From positions 1-64,000 of the forward strand of contig JAEUWP010000262.1 of assembly GCA_018524725.1 (NCBI GenBank): DNA of 64,000 bases, written 5' to 3'. The notes beneath the pieces were generated by a model, which was given only the letters and a program-made list of their open reading frames with translations, was not told where the DNA came from and did not search any database. Source of the stretch: Podaxis mareebaensis. Its lineage: Eukaryota > Basidiomycota > Agaricomycetes > Agaricales > Agaricaceae. The translations under genes were made by a program, and so were the position numbers. Positions 22,558-33,684 of this stretch are shown one piece after another; the first letter of the stretch is position 1; every line of letters starts with the position of its first letter.

Positions 22558-23879
22558 ATGTCTGTCCAGTCGAAGCCGGTATTGAGCCCTTTCGGGGCTG
22601 CATTGGCTGGCGCCCTTGGAGGCTGCTTCAGTACTGCGTGAGTCGTTCGACTTGATTACCGACGTCATCGTGCGCTCATGTTAGATCTCGCAGTGTGGTA
22701 TACCCTCTGGATGTGTATGTTGCTGTTGCGTCATGGCACAGGACTGCTATTCACTGTCAGACAGAGCAAAGACCAGGATACAGGCGTTGCCGTCCGATGT
22801 AAAAGGCAAAAGCAAGGACGAGCTTTCCATGCTCTCAGTGATCCTCAAAATATACAAGAAAGAGGGTATCGCTGGGCTGTTTCGTGGATTTGGTGCAACT
22901 ATGTTGAATACTTTCTCCATGCGTGCGTACTTCTATGCGACATGATCCGGAAGGTCGATCTCAACACACGAATAGAATATGCTTATTTCTTTTTCTACTC
23001 GTTCGTCCGGGGAGCCTACATTAAACGTTTAACGAGAAAGCTTCCCCCAGGGTCCAAGCTCCCGCCTCTCTCTACAGCCGCAGAGCTGCTACTTGGTGCT
23101 GTTGCCGGCGCCCTCGCTCAAATTTTCACCATCCCCGTCGCTGTGATTGCCACACGGCAACAAGTAGGTCGCCCTAACAGATTGGCCCGCGTTCCCCCTC
23201 CAGAGGCAGACGATGAGAATGACGACTCATTCCTTGCGGTCGCTCGCGAGATCATTGAGGAGGAAGGTGTGACTGGACTATGGCTGGGACTCAAACCCGG
23301 ATTGGTGCTCACTGTGAATCCGGCCATCACGTACGGTGTGTTCGAGCGAGTGAAGAGCTTGGTGCTGCTCGCCCGGAACGGAAACTCAACAAAAATGTCT
23401 CCGGGCCTCAACTTCATCGTTGGAGCTCTAAGTAAGACTCTCGCTACAATCGTATGTCGTGTGAGTTGCTCGAGAATACTTTGCTGATGAATTCCATTAC
23501 CAGGTAACATATCCCTATATTATGGCCAAGGTCCGGATTCAAGCGCGTAGTGCGGATGCTGAGGATGCTGTTGAGCATCGTCAACAGCCACCACCGCCTC
23601 ATACTTATCATCACGCGCACAGCAAGCATGTTGGTGCTCTCGATATCCTCAAACGGGTTTGGAAGCGGGAAGGTTTCTTCGGGTGGTATCAGGTTCGTCC
23701 TCTTCACTTTCGTTTCCTCGCAGCGCAATGCTCACGGGACCCATTAATAGGGTATGCAAGCGCAGATTATCAAAGCTGTTCTGTCCCAGGGTGTATTGTT
23801 CGTGTCCAAGGAACAATTCGAGCATTGGGCATTACTCATCATGGTCTTTGCTGCACGGTTTTCCGCAAAACGATCATGA
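22558..23879 (+). CDS. Peroxisomal adenine-nucleotide carrier, PMP47/ANT1 type
   Basis: Mitochondrial-carrier-family protein (SLC25A17 group) that imports ATP into peroxisomes to activate medium-chain fatty acids. Exons 22558-22637, 22694-22714, 22765-22922, 22976-23451, 23504-23692, 23751-23879 give 350 aa; exon 2 is only 21 nt. Three carrier repeats are visible. Repeat 1 has the signature YPLDVAKTRIQ and ends GIAGLFRGFGATMLNTFSM. Repeat 2 has the degenerate signature FTIPVAVIATRQQ typical of this subfamily. Repeat 3 has TYPYIMAKVRIQ and ends with GFFGWYQGMQAQIIKAVLSQ. Matrix-side insertions (DAEDAVEHRQQPPPPH and a His-rich stretch) enlarge repeat 3. No cleavable targeting peptide is seen. 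The C-terminus (RFSAKRS) is basic. Confidence 0.9.
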
Positions 23880-24082
23880 GACGTGTACACTTATATACAC
23901 CCGTGTAGGTAGCTAGTTGTACTTCCTGCATAATTTTGCTATTAGCATTTGCGAAACTACTTTTGCTATGTTTTGTAGTTTCGTTAGCATTTGGCGAATA
24001 ACTACACGTGATGGATGGATCAGAAGATTCAATATTGAATATTGTCCACCATCACTCATTAACTATTTCTTCCTCTTCAGCC

Positions 24083-26127
24083 ATGGCCGCGCAACCCACA
24101 ACCCCCACGTCGCGGTTAACGCGTCAGCCGACAACACCAGCAACATCCCGGCTAACAAGTACCCACATAATCCAATCCTCACCGCACTACACAACGACGC
24201 GCCGACACTCATTATATGGTGTCGAGGACCGTGTTATCATCGACCCAGGCTCACGAATCTGGAAAGTCGGATTCAGCGGCGAGGGAAAGCCACGGGACGT
24301 GTTCTATGCTGTAAGCCCAGATGACACATTGTGGAACCTCTCGAGGGCTGCGGATCCGCAAGAACGCGCGGAGGAGGATAGGATGCTTGAAATTCGGTTG
24401 CAAAAGTGTCTCAGATCGGTTTTTCATGAGTGAGTAAGGTTCATGGGGGTTTACCTCTCTGTGGATGGTATTGAATGACTGTAAAGCTCATTAATGACAG
24501 ACCCGAAAGCGAGGAAGGTTATCGTAGTTGAGCATCCGTTAGTGCCGTTGCATATCAAAGACCTTATTGCGAGGATACTCTTTGAGAACCAGGTTGGTAA
24601 CACGTTATGTTATAGAATACTCTTGCTGAGGGTCTGTTAGGTTCCATCAGTATCATTCGCCTCCAGTCATCTTCTATCGCTGCTCGCGGTTGGGAGAATA
24701 ACAGGCTTGGTAGTGGATTCTGGTCATCTTGAGTCAGTGGCTTTACCAGTGAGCTTTTCCTCGCATCTTTCTGTCTTCCTTCCAATATCCTCATTATCTT
24801 TATAGATTTTTGCCTCAAGGCCACTCTTCCCTCAACTCAGAACAACGCCTCTGGCGGGCGCGAGACTCACACAACATCTACGCGCTCTTCTTCTCATGTT
24901 CGCAACATACCTCCCACCCCTAGCATCCCTAGGCTCCACTACTACCCTTCCAGCGGCCAGCCGTGCCACAAGAGTACCACAAGAAATACTCACGGACCAG
25001 CTTGTTGAAGAAATCAAGACGCGCTGCTGCTTCGTCAGCGACGTAATACCAGATCTTCACGATGACCCACAGACATCCAAAGACACACCAGCGCTCGAAG
25101 ACGACGACGACTCTGAACCTGAAGCCCCACCAAGTGACTCGATAGCCCCATCCGAATCAGAGTTCTCAGCTGCGGAGTCAGAGAACACCAACGCTCCTTC
25201 GCAAGCTGAGGCATCTGAATCAGAGCGTCCCCGTGCCCCGTCATCACTGGGGAGTGTACCAAGTGAAGGACACCTGCAGGGTATCGCAAACCTTTACAAA
25301 CGGCATTCGAGAGCCACAGCCATCCACATGCGCGTCACGCCTCCCCAATCTCAACAACATGGCACGGGACTAGGGACACTTATAATACCGGGCTGGATCC
25401 GCGAACGTGCTGCGGAAGTCCTCTTTGAGGGCGGCGACGTTGACGAAAGTAGCCTTGCTGAACTCATCCTCGACGTCCTCCTCAAAACCCCTGTGGATCT
25501 CCGGAAAACTCTCGCATGTTCCATTCTTGTCACAGGAGGCACGGCAATGCTACCCGGGTTTATTCCACGACTACACGCAGAGATCTTGCGCGCAATTCAA
25601 CCACCTATGGTGATCGGTAACCGCAAGCAGAGACACCCAATTATCCCTGGGAAACCGCCGCCACCTGCATATGATAGGTATGCGTCGTTGAGGCCTCTTG
25701 TGCCATATATCGCTGTATTGAACAATCCCTCGCCACCCCCTGCGACTTCGAGTCGTGCTGCTGCAAATGCGGGCAAGGCTCCTGCCTTTGCACCATCATT
25801 GTTGAGTTGGGTTGGGGGGTCGTTAGCCGGGTATGTTCGCTCATCCTGTCAGCATGATTTTTATGTATAACATTTATTGTTAGGTCTCTCAAAACGGGTG
25901 GCGCAGAAATTTCAAGAGAGAAGTGGGACGAGGCTGACGCAGCGGCCCAAAATGCGGACGAGGATATGGATACGGCACCAGATACACCGAGTCGGTCCAG
26001 CAAGAGCATTTTACCAGATTGGACGAGGTCACCGCTGCCTGCTGGTGCGCCTCCAGCGAACGCGAAGCCATCTACACCGGTTACTCCACATACGCCACGG
26101 CCAACACGAATTACTACCCGATCTTAG
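24083..26127 (+). CDS. ARP10: Actin-related protein, Arp10/Arp11 type (dynactin pointed end)
   Basis: Arp10/Arp11 caps the pointed end of the dynactin mini-filament, supporting dynein transport. Exons 24083-24429, 24487-24592, 24641-24748, 24806-25830, 25884-26127 give 609 aa. The actin fold is shown by VIIDPGSRIWKVGFSGE (first phosphate-like loop), DPKARKVIVVEHPL, GLVVDSGHLESVALPIFASR (second loop), TTPLAGARLTQHLRALLL and ILVTGGTAMLPGFIPRLHAEI (adenosine motif). It is longer than the usual ~420 aa because of an acidic Ser/Glu-rich insertion (region 25080-25280) and a Pro/Thr-rich C-terminal tail. The first ~45 residues are Thr/Pro-rich. An in-frame ATG at 24008 would add 25 residues; 24083 was chosen because its context looks better. 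Confidence 0.85.
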
Positions 26128-27029
26128 TTTACCATTCTCCGCTAATATACTTACAGGCTCTGTTAATAAAAGGAACGGTTGCGTGGCCCCAAGTTTTGGA
26201 TGATAATGCTCGTCCTGCCCCCAAAAGAATTCTAACGACTACAATGCTAACAGCTAGCGATTTGACGACAAGATATTCATCCCATACATCCAGTTCCGCT
26301 ATGGCTCTTGCACCATTTCCCTTTGAAACCCTTTTCCCTTGTTAAACGCTTCCTCTTTCGCAACAGCCTCCAGCTCCGCCTGCTCAGGATTCGTTTTGCG
26401 TTTCCACACGACTCTGTCGAGGATTGTAGATAGAGGAACTTGCGTGTGTTCAACACTGAATTGCGGAAACGTCGTTCAGGTCTCCTCGGGGAGCAAAAAA
26501 GGTGCCGAGATTATTGAACGCCCAACGTTGCTCCTTCCTACGAAGCTGCTAATTCTGCTGTCGAAGGCTTCCAGTGGAGAAGGCGAGAAAGAATTTGTTA
26601 CCGCCTTTCAACCCTCTATCAATCAGTCAAACATGCGGGGTTGGCAAACTGACAAGATAGCGACTGATACATTGACATTGATATCGTACCACTCATTCTA
26701 CGACTTATGCAAATCGAAATAATGCGTTATAAACACAATCGGGACTATTAAGCGAAGGCCGAAGGGTATAGAAGGGGCAACTGTCCAGGCAAATAAGAGC
26801 TCACTGGCAGTGGCATTCGAACTGGACGCAACAAAAGTGGAAGTAATAAGAATAAGATGGTTGAACCGACCGCGACTGAACAAAACGATCCTGGATGCCA
26901 AAAGCGAGATTGGAATGAATAGGGATAAAAGAAAGTTCATAGAGACCGTAAATGTTCATAAACATATAGGGAGTGTGTGAATGTATCGCAGAATGAAGAG
27001 CGAGGTGATGAAAGGAATGACGAGGTGTT
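26128..27029. other. Convergent intergenic region
   Basis: About 900 bp between the Arp10-type stop and the stop of the minus-strand PX-PB1 gene. It contains open frames on both strands (26339-26722 plus, 26698-26940 minus) with no familiar motif. Probably 3' UTRs and spacer. Confidence 0.35.
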
Positions 27030-29357
27030 CTAAGCAGAAGGATCGAGGATTCGAAGTGTGAGCTTGGTGCCCTCAGTTGAATAGGCGACTATCTCCCAGT
27101 CGCCTTGGGATTCAATGATCCGCAGTTCGGGGTGATCGATGGACGTGACGGACGTGGAAGGCGTCCTCGTTCCAACGGGTTCGCGTAGCTGAGCAATGGG
27201 CGAGTTCATGTCCGCCACGACAACCGCAACCGTAAAATTCTTTGACAATGGAACGCCTTCTTGTCCAATAAACTTGTTAAAGATCCGTTGATGGAGATCG
27301 GTGAAAGTGATATCGCGAGAGACACGGAGCATGATAATTGAGTCGTTGAGTGTGGCTTTGACTGAGAGCATATTGCCGTTGCCCGAGGAAGATGTCGAGG
27401 TCGTGGCATTGGTGGTAACGGATGTAGTAGTCGAAGTTGATAAGGCTGTCGCAGAGGAAAATGTAGTTGAAACTGAAGCGGTCGGCGACGGTGGAACCAC
27501 AAGATAAGGTTCGGGCGCTTTAGGGCGTGGCACAGTGACTTGAATTGCAGGTCGTTCAGGGATAAAAGTCGCCGGTCTTGGGAACGCGTCTAATTGGGCC
27601 ACTTCAGCAAGACGTTCCTTATCAACTCGGAATGTACATACCATATATCGAGTCGATATCATCGTCCTCGGGAATTTCGGGATACATGTCAAAATCTGAG
27701 AGGGAGACCGGTACAGAAGCACGAGGATTGGCCCGTATTATTGAATTCTCCTGGTTTACTGGCACGCGATTGCCAGGTAGTGGCGTGTGGGGAAGAACGG
27801 CGTCCGCCGAATCGGTGGTCATGAAAGTGTTGATGCTGGCCATCGAATGACGGTAGCCGACGGGAGAAGTCGGAAGTCCGATGTTGAGACCCTCAAGGTA
27901 GGTTGAAGTCGAGTCTATGGTTGCCCAGGACTCGCGTACTGGCCGATCTAATGGCACCATTAGATTCTGGCAGAGTGTGTCTTGAGAAAGCCTCACCTGG
28001 GATAGTTGAAGTATCAGTTGTTTGAGGACTCTCTGAAGAGGGGGATGACGGCGTGTCGGGGGGCGAAAGGAAGACTTGACCATTACGGTTCCTACGCTGG
28101 TTCAAGCCAGTTGGACTATACGCAGTCATCTTGCGGGGAGGGGATGCAAATTCTTGCTGTTTCAAGGGCGGTACCACGTCATCGTGTTCCTCTGGAAGAG
28201 CATCCAGCATAGAGCTTGGTCGAGAGACATTATGAGCATGTTGCTGAGGGTTATGACCAAAGACGACGGGAACCTCCTCAACGATCTTAGGATCGCTGGA
28301 CACAGTCGCACTGTCAGAGTACTCATCCTGAGTTGAGGAAGAATCAGATGACGTGACAGAAAGAGCGCGACGGCGGACAGTAGTGATAGAAGAAGCTGAT
28401 GAGGTCGCATAGGAACCTGAATTCGCCCTCGTGCGGGAGATTGTTGACGCAGGTGTCACCGTGATTTGGGAAGAAGCTACAGAATGGGGTCGCTCGGAAG
28501 ACGTTGCCGCTCGCGGTCGAAGGAAAGGTGGTTTAACCGGAGAATTGGGGAGAGATTTTGGGGACTTGGCAGTTGGAGACTTGGCAGCTGGGACATCCAA
28601 AAGAGATGGGGTCGAAGAAGCAGAGAAGTAGGAGGAGAAAATGCTTGGTGTCAAGGATTCACGGGATTCCCGTGCCTTGGATTTTTGCTTCTTGGAAGCA
28701 AGGTCGGCGTCGCGTTGCCAATATCCAAAGAAGTCCGTGACAAGCCTCGTCGACCTCATCTCCTTGATCAGGGCGGGCTGATCCTCCTTAAACAATGCTT
28801 CGACAAACGCCTGCAGCTCGGCATTACGGTGTTCAATAGTAGCCATGCTAGCACGGAATATTGTTCCGCGCTTCGTCAACTTGGGAATATAGTCGTGAAT
28901 GTCCTGAGCGACGGAGTTGGGATCAGGGCCTGGCGGTAGAGATTCCCAAGACGAAGCTTGGTCCTGAAGATAGAAACCATTCTTCTTGATGCCTTTACCT
29001 TGTAACAATCGCTGGCGTTTCTGTCTAGCAGAGCGCTTATACTCAAGTTCAAGGCCATCCTGGAACCATAAGCAATCCTCCCACCGTCTCCAGACGTCAT
29101 ACTCGGAGTTTGAGCCATTGGAAGATATCGAAGATCGGTCTCCACGACTGATGGGAGACACACGCATGCCGTAGCTATAGCTCCCGCTTCCCCCAACTTT
29201 GGTTGGCGGTAGAAACTCGATCGCGAATCGATTAGGTGCTGCCCGAAGCACGGCTCGTTTGTAGTGCTAAAGCGATCCATATCAGACTGAAAGAGTCGAG
29301 ACCATATGGAGAGGAGCCTACATCTGCTGCGAGGGGACCATCGTCGTCCCCCATCAT
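27030..29357 (-). CDS. PX and PB1 domain scaffold protein (Bem1/Scd2-like architecture without SH3)
   Basis: Minus-strand exons 29322-29357, 27997-29266, 27642-27947, 27030-27589 give 723 aa. The N-terminal ~170 residues resemble a PX phosphoinositide-binding domain (NRFAIEFLPPTKVG, DVWRRWEDCLWFQDGLELEY, ATIEHRNAELQAFVEALF, RLVTDFFGYW). A long disordered Ser/Pro/Thr-rich middle follows. The C-terminal ~110 residues look like a PB1 domain (SVKATLNDSIIMLRVSRDI, HQRIFNKFIGQE, ESQGDWEIVAY). PX followed by PB1 is the C-terminal layout of the Cdc42 polarity scaffolds Bem1 and Scd2, but I find no SH3 domain upstream. The start (MMGDDDGPLAAD, spliced to HYKRAVLRAAP) gives a smooth frame but is uncertain. 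A polarity or NADPH-oxidase-regulator role is inference. Confidence 0.7.
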
Positions 29358-31305
29358 ATGCTGAAGAATGGTCAGGAACGTCGCTGTAGAAAGATGGAGG
29401 AGTAACATACAGGGTACTCGTTGCATGAAATGGACATTGTAGATCGATAGAACGGGTCGGGCCACTTGGCCCCACAAAGCTAGTCCGTCATCAGCGAGGG
29501 GGTATAATTACATGCGCTCAGCAGCTTACATTGTAGTGAACGCTTTGCGAATGCTAATGGAGTGTAAATAACCTGAGACGGCCCTCCACCACGAAATAGC
29601 TGAAAAAAATCGGAGAAATGGTGAAAGTGCGACGGAGGGTGTGTTCTGCGAGGTCTGTAGATGGCGCTGGGAAGAGATACAGAATAAAAATTTGGGCACA
29701 GAGCCGGGCATATTTGCGGAAGGGATTCTTATTGTCTTTGGACCACCGCCAAGCTGGGAGAGGTGACGGATTCGCACGTGGTTGCCTAACCCGGCGGGGC
29801 CGATCGCAATGTTAGTCTAAAAACGGTAGCACTGCCGTACCCTCTGACTCTATTCTCTTATTGTCTTTGCCCCCATAGTCCCCACCGAGATCACCATCCC
29901 CTTAACCACGCCGCCATTTTGTTCTCTTAGAACACTGAATCCGACATTGTTCTTTCGAAGTTCCCACTATAGACATCCCATCCATCACATCCTGTGCTAT
30001 ACGAGGCGATACGTACCACCATGTAGAACTCACGATCCTGGTCGCCTCCGTTATCCGATTCCGGGGTTGCGGTTCCATTCTCAGTTCAGGGGATAAACAT
30101 GAGTCTTTTCCACTTCTTCCACCAACTCGTGGCGGGCTCCTTGGTCAAGTGATACCATCACCCGAACTGCTGTTTCCCGCTCAAGTGTTCAGATGTTCGG
30201 GACCACCTAGGCCTTTGAAGGACCGTATCGAGTCAGAGTGGGGTAACGCGTTCCGGGATACTAGATCTCACCCTTTCTGGAGGATACCGGTACATGAAGT
30301 TCTAGCTCATTAATGAAGGCCAGCATTACGTCCCCCTACAACTGAGAAGGCGCTTGGACGTTATTTCCGCTCACTCAGAACGGAATCGTCGCTTCATCAG
30401 AATTTCTTACCGCTCCTTAGGTTCACTCTCTGGCTATCCTACTTAAACAAGGCATGTTTTCTCTCACAAAAAGCCGATTTTTATGAATGACCCACGGGAT
30501 TTCATACCGGAATGATTGTACTCTCACAAGAGCAGTGGCTAATATCGTTCCGCTACGCAGCAGCTTTTGGGAAGACTTCCTTGAAACTGTATATGAGGTA
30601 GTTGGAGTACTGAGATAACGACGTCTTTCAACTCTCTGTTTTAGGAATGTCCGCTACACCTGGTGCCTCCCAAGTTGGCACCTGCGGTGGCTACTGCACT
30701 ACAGCATCCGTTGAAGAGGCAGAGGCAGAGTTATTAAGACCTGGACAGGTGTCCAATAGTTGACTGTAATAGGCACAAAGTTCATATCAACATGCCACTT
30801 TGCGATTACCTGCCATAATCTTCCGCCTCCATGTCAGAAGCATCGCCCGGATCTTTTCGCCTTTGCCTCAGTTGTCAGGTCTATGACGAGATCGCGCCTA
30901 ACTTTACGAGTTCTTCGGTCGTATTGTATCGACCAGTTTTCGGACCTTGTCTGGTTCAAGCATGCCTCAGGAGATCCATAATATGATGTCAACATTGATC
31001 ATTGTATGAGGATATTTAATTCAAATGTGAGAGCCCGCCTGAACGGAAACCTTGAATTACGATAGAGCGGGGCAGGAGCACGAGTCATACTATAATGAAG
31101 ACTTGAGAGCTTCCTACCGTCTGCAACTTGGTTCCTTAGGGAAGGAAAGGCGCGTATAAGTACTTGCTCTCTGTGACATTAATAACACGTGATATGTCAC
31201 AGCCATGCACTTCGTGGGTGGAGGCCATCCACCCAACGCATGTCATGATCATAAACTGTACGTACCTAAAACTCTACAGCTTTTTGAACCCACCACATCA
31301 CAATC
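29358..31305. other. Gene-poor divergent region
   Basis: About 1.95 kb between two divergent genes. I see no long open frame. A 38-aa open frame at 30647-30763 (plus) starts MSATPGASQ but has no support. Part of the left end may hold an unrecognised upstream exon of the PX-PB1 gene. Confidence 0.3.
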
Positions 31306-32954
31306 ATGTCAACTACACCGCGCAGCACAAGATCAAAGACGAGAGCAATCCGTCGTGTCTCCGACGACAAACCAAGACTTGACACCCCTTCCTCCACCAA
31401 CGACAATGTTCAAACAGAGGGCGCCAATTCATCTGAAGACGAGAACTTATGGGAGGACGTATCTGATGCGCCCGGTGAAGGCGACAATGACACTAAATCG
31501 TCGCAATGCGACTCTACAACCTCGACGGTCCGACGGCCCTCTGGGACAAGCACTCGTAGGCGTAAACGAGTTGGAAATGGTTATACGCTGACTCGGAAGC
31601 TCGTAATAGCTCCAGCGGCTGTTAACGGTTCTCGCTCGGGTACTCCAACGAAGCAGGGGAGGATCACATATCAGAACATACCTCAGGAAACGGCGGTCCT
31701 GTTCGAGAGTGCGTTCAATGGACACATCCCCACACAAGAAAAGAAGGACGACACCCCAAAGATATCGAAAGATGATCTAGTCAAAGGAGCGGTGAAGGGT
31801 GTTTCGTTCGGAAGTTGGTACATCTTCGATGTTGTCCGAACAGCGCTGGCGCTCCTCCGAAAACCGCTCGGCCTTGTCCTCTTCCTCTGGTTACTGTCCA
31901 TGATCTTGTTGACGATATCCCAAACACTTCGAGCGGCTTTTGCGCCCGTCTGTTGGCTCCCCTTCATCTCATCCTCCATTATGTGTCGTCCCATATCGGT
32001 TCCTCAGGGAGCAGATTATCCGAAACTTATGGAGGTCCAGACCAAGACGTTCGAACAGCTGTTGGATGAAACTAGTGGTGGTTCAGCCCTATCACTGGAG
32101 GTCAAGAAAGCCGAGATGGCAACATCGGACCTTGTTACTTTGGTTGACATCAGTAGTCTGCAATCAAAGGAGCTTCTCTCCGGGATGCTCACGGATTTTG
32201 TCCAAGATGCAAAGAAGACGGGAAGGCGTTTGCAGAAATTACATTCTAAAGTTGGCGGATCGGTGGACAGGTAAGCGTTTTCTTGGTTACATATAAATAC
32301 TTCCCATTGAATAATCCAAGTATCATGGCAATCAACGATCATGCGCTCCGAACGATTGAACAGGCAAATTCCAAAAACACTTTCTTCGCCCTTGACACCC
32401 TAATACCCTGGGTGGAGTCGCGGAAGAATCGTATCGTCACCTCCACCTTCAGAGATGCCATGGACACACTATCCATTCAAATTTCGCGTTTGATCCTCGA
32501 AGCCGAAGTCAATATCGACAATCTAAACGAACTGGAGGAACGGTTGAATGCACTCCATGAACTTGTTTCCCGAGAAGTCAAGACTGTCAAGGGTGACCGT
32601 GAAGAACTCCTCGCGCAACTCTGGACTATATTGGGCGGAAATAGGAAAGAGTTGAAGAACTTCAATGAGAACCTCGCTATATTGAAAAATGTCGGGACTT
32701 ATAGGAACCAAGCAAGGACGCATGTCGTCGCGACACTGCAAACGCTCCAGTCTTTGAGCGAGGATATGGAAGAACTAAGGGAGAGGGTAGCGACGCCGGG
32801 ATTAGTTGGTGAGAGGGTTCCATTGGAAGTGCAGATGAAGAGCATCCAGTACGGTCTGGATCGGTTGAAGGAGAATAGGATTAGGGCGCGTAGGAGTCAT
32901 GAGGCTGCCCTTCAAGAGGTTATTGGGTCGGGGTTGGACGAAATTGACGCGTGA
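31306..32954 (+). CDS. Unrecognised protein with central membrane segment and coiled coil
   Basis: Two exons, 31306-32270 and 32321-32954, give 532 aa. I do not recognise the family. Layout: a basic, Ser/Thr-rich N-terminal ~150 residues (STTPRSTRSKTRAIRR, acidic patch SSEDENLWEDVSD, then STRRRKRVGNGYTLTRK). A hydrophobic region from about residue 175 to 230 has one or two membrane passes (LGLVLFLWLLSMILLTISQT, FAPVCWLPFISSSIMC). A long alpha-helical C-terminal half is rich in E/K/R/L and likely to form coiled coil (INDHALRTIEQANSKN, ERLNALHELVSREVKTVKGD). A basic N-tail plus membrane anchor plus coiled coil would suit an organelle or nuclear-envelope tether, but this is speculation. It converges with MED22, only 158 bp apart. 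Confidence 0.75.
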
Positions 32955-33112
32955 CCTTTGGACATTCTTAGTTGACCATATCTATGATTCAGTCGGGCTG
33001 GATTCGACTTCGGACTGGCTTTATGATTGTACTAATAACGGTGTATCTCAATTATATATGAGCTCAAGTGTACATCTATGATCTTAGAACAATCTGACCT
33101 TCAAAGACCCTA

Positions 33113-33684
33113 TCAGCCGGTGGTTGATTGAAAGCGAGATTCGTGCAGTAGATTTGTGAGTAGATTCGCTACTTCTTCCTTGATTTCGTCGCGTTCCTTT
33201 TGAACATTTTGGAGTTCAAGGTCACGGCGGTGGGCAATTTGTGCTTCGTCCGAAAGGAGGAGCAAGAGTTTCATGGAATGTGTTATTGAGAGTAGTGAAT
33301 TTGCTGCTCGTATCTGAAGTGACCTTCGGCATGAGTTCATCTCTGCCCAGGGAACACTCACCATGGATTCTGCACGCGAAGACACCTGGAAAGATTCCTG
33401 TGCGATACGAAACTTGTCTTTGTCTCCGATCTGGATCTTGTCAAGATGGGATATAGACGACGGGCCATCTGGGGACTCACAGAAGCCAGAGTCACAAGAT
33501 CTACCATCCCATCCACAAGGGTTTCAACCTCCATATCCACACGTTTATTCCATTCCTCTTCAATCGCGTCCAGGTATTCTGCAGAGTTCTGGTCGACGAG
33601 TGACTGAGATGTTGCTGTGCGTTGGAGATTGGCAGTAGGAAGCGCAGAGGGACGGGAAACGTCTGTCTGTGGTACGTCGGACAT
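33113..33684 (-). CDS. MED22: Mediator complex subunit 22 (Srb6)
   Basis: Head-module subunit of Mediator, which links activators to RNA polymerase II. Minus-strand exons 33481-33684, 33362-33436, 33113-33313 give 159 aa, within the usual range. Conserved segments: EEWNKRVDMEVETLVDGMVD, LASIQIGDKDKFRIAQESFQ across the first junction, SRAESM and IRAANSLLSITHSMKLLLLL across the second, then SDEAQIAHRRDLELQNVQKE. The N-terminal ~35 residues are polar and low-complexity. The protein is almost all helical, as expected for the Med11-Med22 four-helix bundle. It converges with the membrane/coiled-coil gene. Confidence 0.92.

Noticed and set aside
30647..30763. 38-residue open frame MSATPGASQ... as a small peptide gene
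   Set aside because: No signal peptide, no CaaX-type pheromone end, only two cysteines, and no supporting context.
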